From positions 2,480,001 to 2,544,000 of the forward strand of contig NZ_CP140152.1 in the NCBI RefSeq assembly GCF_034479515.1: a DNA stretch of 64,000 nt, in the 5' to 3' direction. Numbering within the stretch: position 1 is the first letter of the stretch; each line of letters opens with the position of its first letter. Source of the DNA: Duganella zoogloeoides. GTDB taxonomy: Bacteria; Pseudomonadota; Gammaproteobacteria; Burkholderiales; Burkholderiaceae_D. Made by a program: the position numbers and the translations under genes. The notes below the pieces were generated by a model. That model was not told where the DNA came from, searched no databases, and saw nothing but the letters and a program-made list of their open reading frames with translations. Shown here piece by piece: positions 56,869 through 64,000 of the stretch.

Positions 56869-59800
56869 ATGACCGTTGATGTCGCCACCCTCGCAATCCG
56901 CATCAATTCGCTGGAAGCGCGCAATGCCGCCCGCGATATGGACCGCATGCGTGACTCCGGCGGCCGGGCCGAGCAGCAGACCAACGCGCTCGAATCGGCG
57001 AGTCGCAAGCTGGCGGGCGCGCTCGCACTACTGGGTATTGGTGCCGGCATCGGTAGCATCATTAAGATGGCAGACGAGTACACGAAGTTCAGTGCGCAAA
57101 TCAGGTTGGCGACCCGCTCACAAACTGAATACAACCAAGCAATGGAAGATGTGCGCCGAATTTCCACGGCGGCGCAGCAGGACTTGGGCTCGACCGGTAC
57201 GCTCTATGCCCGAATCGCAAATAGCCTACGCGAGATGGGAAAATCGCAGAAGCAGGTTTCCGACATTACTGAGACAGTCAATCTGGCGCTGGCGGTGTCA
57301 GGCGCAACTGCTTCGGAGGCGGCGTCTGCGCAGCTCCAACTTTCCCAGGCATTTGCATCTGGCGTACTTCGCGGCGAAGAATTCAACGCGGTGAATGAGG
57401 CCGCGCCACGCCTTATGAAAGCGTTAGCCGATGGCATGGGTGTTCCGATCGGCGCACTGCGCAACATGGCAACCGAGGGGAAAATCACGTCGCAGATCAT
57501 GGCCGAGGTTTTGCCAAATGCACTGGAAAAAGTCCGCGAAGAAGCGAAGAAAGTTCAGACCATCGGGGGCTCATTCACGGTATTTAGAAACAGTATTGTT
57601 GAGCTTGTCGGCGTACAGGCTCAGGCCAGCGGCGCCGTGTCGAATATCAACACAGTGTTGACGACGCTCGCCGCAAACATGCGCACTATCGTTGAGGTTG
57701 CCTTGCTCGCGGCTGCCGCGTATGGCGGCAAGATGGTCGCCGCATTAGTCGAGTCCACCAAGAAAAAAATTCAGGATGCCGCCGCAAGCATCGAGCAGAG
57801 TAAGGCAAACCAGTTGGCCGCTCAGTCTGCGGCAAGCCGTGCCGCTGCCGAGCAGCAGGCCGCGCTTATTGGGCAAAGCAATGCCCGGGCAAGAACGGTG
57901 CAAGTCCGCGCTGAGGTTGCGGACGAGCGTTTGCGTGCTGTTGCTGCCGCCACAGCTTCCGAGCAGGCAGTTGCAGCTCGCCAGGCCCTGTACGTCGCCA
58001 CCGCTCAGATCATTCGCCAAGAAATGGCTCTTGAGCAAGTACGCCTTGCTGCGCAAATCAATAGCATCGGGCGCGCTCAGCGCCTTGCGGAAATGCAAAA
58101 GCTCGGCTCTCAGATTGTGGCTATTGATCGCGCAGTTGCGACCCAAAACGCCGCGCTGACAGCAACTCGCGTCGCCAACGAGCAGGCGGCTGCAACGGCC
58201 GCAACCGCCGGCGCGGCGCGGATCATTGCCGCGCGTGAGGCTGAGACCGCCGCTACAGGCGCCGCCGCTGCGGCAACCATGGGGCTGCGCTCCGCCAACG
58301 CCGCGCTAGCGACCGCCACCGGTGCTGCTTCCGTGGCTGGTCGCATCGGTGCTGGCATTCTTGCTGCGCTTGGCGGCCCCATCGGCGCGGTGATCACCGC
58401 GCTGACCTTGGGTGCCACAGCTTGGATGCTTTGGGGTAACAAGGCGAAAGAGGGCAGTGAAAAAGCCGCGAACTCGTTCCGCGAGAATCAGGACAAGGTG
58501 CTTAAAGGGCTTGATGAAGAACTTGAGAAGCAACGTGCTCTGCTAAAACTCAAAGGCCAAGGCGTTCCGGTTGCCCAAGCCAATAAAGAACTTCCAGTTA
58601 CTCAGCAAATTGACGCTACGAAATCGGCCCTTGGTGTGCTTGGCGATACTTTTAAAGGCGGCACTCGGGCAGATATGGTCGCTTACTACAAAGAGCGGGC
58701 CAAATTGACTGCCGAACTGAAATTCCTTGAGGGCGGCCTTGTTGAGAGCCGACAAAATGAAGTGGCTATCAACAAGCAAAGCATAGACGAGCGCGTCAAG
58801 GGATTGAGGAAGGAAATGGCGACCAACAATGAAAAGAGATTGGCCGAGCTGAAGGCTATCGAAGATCTGAAGGGGAAGACTGCCGATTATGACGACCTTG
58901 TCGCACGCATCAACAAGAAGTACGAGGAAAAGGGGGCAACTTCGGCGCTAACCCAGGAAGAAAACGCTTACAAGACGCTGATCTCCAACATTAAGGAAAA
59001 GATCGCCGCGAACGAACTCGAAATGGCTGGCTATAACCAGTTGTCCGAATCGCAAAAGTTGACCATCAAACTCGACGCCGAAGTGGCAACCGGCAAGACG
59101 AAGCTGAACGCCGGCGACATTGAGCGCGCACGCGCCCTGATTGCTGTAGTTGCGACCACTGATGGCGTGATCGCCGCTAACAAGGCGGCAGCCGAAGGCC
59201 TGGCCGGCTTCACGAAAATGCAAAAGGACCACGAAGATCAGGTGGCGAAGACCCTCTTGGTCGCACAAGACGAAGCAGCCAAGAACGAAGAACTGGTGCT
59301 CACCTACGGGATGTCGAAAGCGGCCATCGAACAGATGGAACTGGCGCGCTTGGAAAGCCAGTACGCGCAGCGGGTTTCCAGTGCGCTGACCCTACAGGAA
59401 ATTGCTGACCTTGAGGCGCTGATCGCGGCCAAGCGGCGCAACGTCGCTGCCGTGACCAAGATCGAAGCGCTCGATACCGGCTCCGACGTCGCCAAAGCCA
59501 AGGAACTGTTGGATATCCTGGTCGCCGTGGACAACGCGGCCAAGTCGGCCGCCCAAGGTATGGCCGCTTCGTTCGGCACTGTGGGTGCCGCCATCGGGGG
59601 CCTGACCACGGCGCTGACCGACTACGCCGTGCAGCAGCAGGCGGTGGCCGCGCAGTTGGCAGCGGTGAGGGCTGATCCGAAGAGCAGCGCCGAAAAGATC
59701 GCCAAGGCAGAAATGGCTGCGTCGAAGGCAAGCGCCCAGGCGCAGATCAAATCGTACGGCGATATGGCGGCGGCGTCGAAAGGCTTCTTCAAAGAGAACT

Positions 59801-62286
59801 CGAAGGGGTACAAAGCGTTGGAAGCGACCGAGCGCGCATTCCGTGCGTTCGAAATGGCGATGGCCATTGAGTCCATGGTGAAGAAGCTGTTCACTATCGG
59901 CGCGGTCACCACTGCAACCGTTGCTGGCGAGGGCGCCAAGACCGCAGCAGTTGCAGCCGGCACCGCTGCGCAGGTGGCTGCTGACACGGTGAAGGGCACA
60001 TCCGCTGCGGCCGTCGCCGTAGCAACGCAGGCACAGGGTGACCCGTATTCGGCGTGGGCGCGCATGGCCGCCATGGTGGCGGCGATGGCGGCTCTCGGCT
60101 TTGCAGTCGCTGGTGGTGGCGGTGGCGGTAAATCCGTCTCGCAGCAGCGCCAAGAGACCCAGGGCACCGGCTCTGTATTCGGCGACAGCACCGCGAAATC
60201 GGATTCGATCAAACGGTCGTTGGAGCTTGTGGCCGGCAACAGCAATATCGAACTGAGCTACACGCAGGGCATGCTGGCCGCCCTGCGGGGGATTCAGTCG
60301 TCGCTGTCGGGCCTCGGTAACGTACTGGTGCGCAACGCTGGGCTGACCGGAGACACTGCGGCCGGCAGCAAGAGTTCGGCAGAGAACCTGGTCAACAACT
60401 CGACTTTTCAGCTGGTATTCGGTGGTGTGTTCGGTTTGGCGCTGAACAAGCTCGATCAGGCGCTCGGAGGGTGGGGCGGGAAGCTGGCCAGCTCGGTCTT
60501 CGGTGGAAAGACTTCGGTGGAAGACACCGGGTTCAAAATCGATCCGAAGACGCTCGGCGCCGCGCTGGACGGCGGTGTCGCCTCGTTCCAGTACACCGAT
60601 ATCAAAAAGTCTGGCGGCCTCCTGGGCAGTACGAAACGGGATACGGATTGGCGCGGGTTGGGCAGTGAGGCAAATGCTCAGTTCACCATGGTTATCTCGA
60701 GCATCGCCGCCAGTGTCGAGACTGCAACCGCTCTGTTGGGTCTGGGTGGTGACGAGTTCACGAAGCGACTCAATGGTTTCGTGATCGACATCGGCAAGAT
60801 CAGCTTGAAGGGGATGAATACCGAGGAAATTCAGAAAACGTTGGAATCGGTGTTTTCGAAATTGGGTGATGACCTGGCCAGCTACGCTGTTTCGGGTCTG
60901 GATGCATTCGCCAAAATTGGGGAAGGGCCGCTTGAGACGCTTACGCGTATCGCATCGAACTACGCCAACCTCGATTCCATCCTGGCGTCGAGTAGCACGT
61001 CTTTCGGCCAGGTGGGCATGGCCAGCATCATGGCGCGGGAGCGCCTGATTGAGTTCGCCGGCGGTATCGACGAGTTGGCCAGCAAGCAGTCGAGTTTCAA
61101 CGACAACTTCCTGACTGAAGCGGAACGGCTGGCGCCGGTACAGAAGTATGTAACGGACCAGTTGACCGCGATGGGCTATGCCGGCATCGACACCCGCGAC
61201 AAGTTCAAGGATGTCGTGCTTGGCCTCGCCAACAGCGGCGCACTGGCAACTGCGGCCGGCGCTGACACCTACGCGAGCCTCCTGGCCCTGGCCGACGCGT
61301 TCGCAAAAACGCACGCGGCAACCGAGGATCTGACCAAATCGGAGCAGGAAATTGCAGACGAGCGCAAGGACCTGCTGCAGCAACTCGATGAGATCACGAA
61401 AAGCGAAGCGGAGCTGCTGGTCATCCAGCGCGCCGGCATCGCCGACGTCAACAAAGCCCTGTTCGACCACGTGCAGGCAGCCAAGGCGGTGGTGTCGGCC
61501 AAGGATGCACTGTCTGCGGCTTACGACCGTGAATCGTCGGCGGCCAAGACCGCGCTCGATCGCTCGAAAGCGTGGGTCACCACGCTGAACGGCCTGAACG
61601 GCAATCTTGCGCTGAGCAACCAGTCCACCCTCACGCCGGAGCAGAAATACGCCGAGGCACGGGCGCAGTTCGAGAAAACACTGGCAGCCGCGAACGCCGG
61701 CGACACGACGGCGCAGTCCGGGCTGTCGGCAGCCGAGCAGGCGTTCCTGACGGCCTCGCAGGTGGTCAACGCGTCGGACGCCAAATATGCGGCGGACTAC
61801 GCGCGCGTGGTCGCAGCCAACCAGGAGGCGGTCAAGTGGGCGAGCCAGCAGGTGGACCTGCAGCAGGCCAGCTACGATGCGCTCGAGGCGCAGGTCAAGG
61901 GCCTTATCACCATCAACGACAGCGTGCTGACGGTGGCCCAGGCCATCGCCAACCTGCAAACCGCGATGGGCGTCACCGACAGCATGGGCGGGAAATTCAC
62001 GAATGCCCCAGCCGTCACGGCGATGGCTGTCGCTGCCGCGCCGGCGATCGATTTCAGCCGGTACCAGGCCGGGTCGAATGCTGGCACGGAGGTGATGGCT
62101 GCGGCGATCAAGGAGCTGCAGGAAGAAGTGAAGGGCTTGCGCGCCGACCAGGCAAAACAAACTGGCGCCATGATCCAGTCGAACGAGCGTGCGAACGCCC
62201 AGGCGGCTGACAAGGTGGTCGATGGCGTCGAGAAGTCGGCCAAGGTCTCGGCCTGGACATCTACTGTGAAAGGAGAATACGCATGA
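56869..62286 (+). CDS. Tape measure protein
   Basis: 1805 residues. The N-terminus (VDVATLAIRINSLEARNAAR, RAEQQTNALESASRKLAGAL) and TEYNQAMEDVRRISTAAQQD, FASGVLRGEEFNAVNEAAPR are the classic tape measure N-terminal domain. Hydrophobic segments include LALLGIGAGIGSII and AALGGPIGAVITALTLGATA. Long Ala/Glu/Lys coiled coils fill the centre, and the C-terminus repeats Ala/Gln/Ser-rich helices. It sets tail length and may form a channel in the host membrane. The stop overlaps the next start. Confidence 0.95.
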   Translation: MTVDVATLAIRINSLEARNAARDMDRMRDSGGRAEQQTNALESASRKLAGALALLGIGAGIGSIIKMADEYTKFSAQIRLATRSQTEYNQAMEDVRRISTAAQQDLGSTGTLYARIANSLREMGKSQKQVSDITETVNLALAVSGATASEAASAQLQLSQAFASGVLRGEEFNAVNEAAPRLMKALADGMGVPIGALRNMATEGKITSQIMAEVLPNALEKVREEAKKVQTIGGSFTVFRNSIVELVGVQAQASGAVSNINTVLTTLAANMRTIVEVALLAAAAYGGKMVAALVESTKKKIQDAAASIEQSKANQLAAQSAASRAAAEQQAALIGQSNARARTVQVRAEVADERLRAVAAATASEQAVAARQALYVATAQIIRQEMALEQVRLAAQINSIGRAQRLAEMQKLGSQIVAIDRAVATQNAALTATRVANEQAAATAATAGAARIIAAREAETAATGAAAAATMGLRSANAALATATGAASVAGRIGAGILAALGGPIGAVITALTLGATAWMLWGNKAKEGSEKAANSFRENQDKVLKGLDEELEKQRALLKLKGQGVPVAQANKELPVTQQIDATKSALGVLGDTFKGGTRADMVAYYKERAKLTAELKFLEGGLVESRQNEVAINKQSIDERVKGLRKEMATNNEKRLAELKAIEDLKGKTADYDDLVARINKKYEEKGATSALTQEENAYKTLISNIKEKIAANELEMAGYNQLSESQKLTIKLDAEVATGKTKLNAGDIERARALIAVVATTDGVIAANKAAAEGLAGFTKMQKDHEDQVAKTLLVAQDEAAKNEELVLTYGMSKAAIEQMELARLESQYAQRVSSALTLQEIADLEALIAAKRRNVAAVTKIEALDTGSDVAKAKELLDILVAVDNAAKSAAQGMAASFGTVGAAIGGLTTALTDYAVQQQAVAAQLAAVRADPKSSAEKIAKAEMAASKASAQAQIKSYGDMAAASKGFFKENSKGYKALEATERAFRAFEMAMAIESMVKKLFTIGAVTTATVAGEGAKTAAVAAGTAAQVAADTVKGTSAAAVAVATQAQGDPYSAWARMAAMVAAMAALGFAVAGGGGGGKSVSQQRQETQGTGSVFGDSTAKSDSIKRSLELVAGNSNIELSYTQGMLAALRGIQSSLSGLGNVLVRNAGLTGDTAAGSKSSAENLVNNSTFQLVFGGVFGLALNKLDQALGGWGGKLASSVFGGKTSVEDTGFKIDPKTLGAALDGGVASFQYTDIKKSGGLLGSTKRDTDWRGLGSEANAQFTMVISSIAASVETATALLGLGGDEFTKRLNGFVIDIGKISLKGMNTEEIQKTLESVFSKLGDDLASYAVSGLDAFAKIGEGPLETLTRIASNYANLDSILASSSTSFGQVGMASIMARERLIEFAGGIDELASKQSSFNDNFLTEAERLAPVQKYVTDQLTAMGYAGIDTRDKFKDVVLGLANSGALATAAGADTYASLLALADAFAKTHAATEDLTKSEQEIADERKDLLQQLDEITKSEAELLVIQRAGIADVNKALFDHVQAAKAVVSAKDALSAAYDRESSAAKTALDRSKAWVTTLNGLNGNLALSNQSTLTPEQKYAEARAQFEKTLAAANAGDTTAQSGLSAAEQAFLTASQVVNASDAKYAADYARVVAANQEAVKWASQQVDLQQASYDALEAQVKGLITINDSVLTVAQAIANLQTAMGVTDSMGGKFTNAPAVTAMAVAAAPAIDFSRYQAGSNAGTEVMAAAIKELQEEVKGLRADQAKQTGAMIQSNERANAQAADKVVDGVEKSAKVSAWTSTVKGEYA

Positions 62287-63773
62287 CCGATGAGCAATTC
62301 ATGGCCTGGCTGAAAAACCCAGCCGCAGTGCGCATGGTGCTGATCGAGGCGGAGGTGAATGTGGCCGGCGCCGAGGTGACGCGCTACATCGCCTCGCGTG
62401 AGTACGTCACCGGACCGGCCGACTTGCCGGCCAACACGGTCTATCTGCCCCTTGCAAAGGGCGGCCTAGCGTTCACCGAGCAGGTCAGCCTGACCGGTGA
62501 GGCCTCGCTGTCGAGCGGCGACATCGAGCTGGACAACGGCGACGGCGCGCTCGACAGCTGGCTGGGCGACGTGTGGCGCAACCGCCGCATTCGCGCATGG
62601 TCCGGCGACCCGGCCTGGCCGCGCGCGGAATTTCGGCTGGTGTTCGACGGCATCGTCGACGACGTGGGCAGTTCGAGCCGCGACACGGTGAACCTGGTGC
62701 TGCGCGACAAATTGCAGCGCCTGAATACGCCAATCAGTGAGGCCAAGCTGGGCGGCACATCGCCCAATAAGGACGCGGTGCTGCCGATTCCGTTCGGCGC
62801 GTGTTCCAACGTCACGCCATTGTTGAAGAATCCCGGGACACTCGAATATGGTTTCGGCTGTCAAGTCGAAGGAATTATGGGTGGGATTGAATACGGCAGC
62901 GAGGCCCGCTACAACGGAAAGCCTGTCGCAATCGATGCCAATTTCGCTGCAGGCAGTTTCAAGCTCCTGCTCAATCCGAACGGGAACACCATCACGTGTA
63001 GCGTGTTGGGGGACAACGGCAGCGGGTATGCGCCCCGCATCGCGCCGCTGGTACGCCGCATCGCCACGGCGTACGGCAAGCCGGGCGACCGGTTCACCGA
63101 CGCCGACTTGGATCTGACCAATCTCGCCGCGTTCGATGCCGCCCACACGCAGCCGGTCGGCCTGTATGTGGCCGATCGTATCAATCAAGCGCTGGCCATC
63201 CAGCAGTTGGCCGCCAGCGTCGGTGCGCAAGCGGTCATGTCGGCCACTGGGCAGCTGCGCCTGATTCAGATCGCGCTGCCGGCGCGGGGCGTGCCCGTAG
63301 AGATCGGTCCCGACCAGATGCTGGCGAACTCACTACGTCCGGCCGAGCGTCTGCCGGTGGTAGCCGCGGTAAAAATTGCTTTCGACCGAAACTACACGGT
63401 GCAGACTGGGTTGGCCGCAGGCTTGCTCCCGTGGCACGCCGACCTGTACGCCACCGAGTGGCTGACCGAGACGGTGGTGGACGAGGCGGTGCAGGCGCGG
63501 TACCGGCTGACGGACGATCCGGTGCAGATCGAAACATGCCTGAAAACCCGGGCCGACGCGCGCGGCGAGGCTCAGCGGCGCCTGGCGCTGCGCAGCGTGC
63601 CGCGCACCATTTATGAGTTGGACGGAGAGCCAGAGCTGGCCGTGCTTCAGCTGGGCGCGCCGGTAGTGCTACGTGACGACCGCTGGGGCCTGGCTGCTGG
63701 CGCGCCGGGTGTGGTGGTGATGATGCAACGAAACTGGCTGACCGGCCGTGTAACTGTAGGAGTAATGGTATGA
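62283..63773 (+). CDS. Minor tail protein (distal tail)
   Basis: 496 residues. VRMVLIEAEVNVAGAEVTRY, then SGDIELDNGDGALDSWLGDV, RIRAWSGDPAWPRAEFRLVF, DGIVDDVGSSSRDTVNLVLR look like a distal-tail beta domain. The C-terminal half (LAIQQLAASVGAQAVMSATG, YRLTDDPVQIETCLKTRADA) resembles baseplate hub-like parts. It follows the tape measure with a 4-bp overlap. The exact family is not recognised. Confidence 0.8.
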   Translation: MTDEQFMAWLKNPAAVRMVLIEAEVNVAGAEVTRYIASREYVTGPADLPANTVYLPLAKGGLAFTEQVSLTGEASLSSGDIELDNGDGALDSWLGDVWRNRRIRAWSGDPAWPRAEFRLVFDGIVDDVGSSSRDTVNLVLRDKLQRLNTPISEAKLGGTSPNKDAVLPIPFGACSNVTPLLKNPGTLEYGFGCQVEGIMGGIEYGSEARYNGKPVAIDANFAAGSFKLLLNPNGNTITCSVLGDNGSGYAPRIAPLVRRIATAYGKPGDRFTDADLDLTNLAAFDAAHTQPVGLYVADRINQALAIQQLAASVGAQAVMSATGQLRLIQIALPARGVPVEIGPDQMLANSLRPAERLPVVAAVKIAFDRNYTVQTGLAAGLLPWHADLYATEWLTETVVDEAVQARYRLTDDPVQIETCLKTRADARGEAQRRLALRSVPRTIYELDGEPELAVLQLGAPVVLRDDRWGLAAGAPGVVVMMQRNWLTGRVTVGVMV

Positions 63774-64000
63774 CGGCAATCGTAGGCGAACGCGACAACT
63801 TGATCATGAACACCGTGCCGCGCTACGCCGCGCCCATTGATCGCGCGCTGCGGATCACGGCCAGTTCGACCACGTTCGAGGTGTCGCTGACCGGACAGCC
63901 AGCGCCGGCGACGATCACGTTCTCCGCGCTGATGCTGGGCGCCGTCGGCGAGATCATGTTCTCGTCGGAGCCACCGGTGGCGCTGGCTGTGACCAATGGC
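63770..64000 (+). CDS. Tail-region protein (3' end outside window)
   Basis: ATG at 63770 overlaps the previous stop (ATGA); 77 codons are visible. MTAIVGERDNLIMNTVPRYA, then LRITASSTTFEVSLTGQPAP, then TITFSALMLGAVGEIMFSS suggest a beta-rich tail protein. Too little is visible to name a family. Confidence 0.75.
   Translation, partial: MTAIVGERDNLIMNTVPRYAAPIDRALRITASSTTFEVSLTGQPAPATITFSALMLGAVGEIMFSSEPPVALAVTNG

Noticed and set aside
59392..62160. 922-codon minus-strand open frame
   Set aside because: Antisense to the tape measure gene, with low-complexity composition and no domain pattern.
1..64000. CRISPR array, retron or toxin-antitoxin pair
   Set aside because: No regularly spaced direct repeats, no reverse transcriptase and no recognisable paired toxin-antitoxin genes were found on reading the window.

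Overview
The window is a chromosome-prophage junction from a GC-rich betaproteobacterium, most likely an Oxalobacteraceae member (Massilia, Duganella or Janthinobacterium type). That placement rests on codon style, malate synthase A, and the order gloB - methyltransferase - rnhA - dnaQ - tRNA; it is an inference from protein character, not a database match.

Host part (1-5708): a truncated LysR regulator, malate synthase (aceB), a REP-like palindrome, gloB, a SAM methyltransferase, rnhA, dnaQ, and tRNA-Val(CAC) with a terminator. A large temperate siphophage is integrated at the tRNA; its integrase points at the tRNA. The right end of the prophage lies beyond the window.

Prophage left arm (5709-19115, nearly all minus strand): integrase, an excisionase-like gene, small genes joined by 4-bp ATGA/GTGA overlaps, an ASCH-type protein, RdgC with an FtsK-gamma-like tail, NinB, a KTSC protein, a YqaJ-type exonuclease, RecT, and short genes behind promoter PL. 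One plus-strand gene at 10071 (membrane anchor with a HEPN-like motif) interrupts this arm.

Immunity region (19087-22001): a CI-type S24 repressor and a YdaS/Cro-type protein are transcribed divergently. PL and PR have matching promoter geometry, and both carry the palindrome AGCAAWTTGCT in the same register. Downstream of cI, and ending at a strong terminator, is a likely lysogen-expressed cassette: a lipoprotein, a small membrane ORF and a KilA-N protein.

Right early arm (21723-34503): Cro, a ribbon-helix-helix protein, a KilA-N antirepressor, HTH proteins, a C5 DNA methyltransferase with an overprinted second ORF and a 39-bp palindrome, NinG, a second methyltransferase, a DUF1376-type replication protein, a DnaC-type loader, and a zinc-finger protein in the position of late antiterminator Q. 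Two minus-strand two-helix membrane genes are inserted here.

Recombinase array (34483-38221): two tandem units, each with a serine recombinase and a small gene. Each unit ends in a diverged copy of the 3' end of the Q-position gene, as if each integrated at that 3' end and supplied a replacement end.

Late region (39338-64000): an AT-rich membrane gene borders it. Then come small genes, terminase, portal, MuF-like protein, scaffold, P22-type coat protein with a signal-peptide-like start, an Asp-box protein, connectors, tail tube, tail chaperones G/GT with a -1 slippery site, an 1805-residue tape measure, and minor tail proteins. Intrinsic terminators sit between many late genes, which fits antitermination control. 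No lysis genes were recognised in the window.
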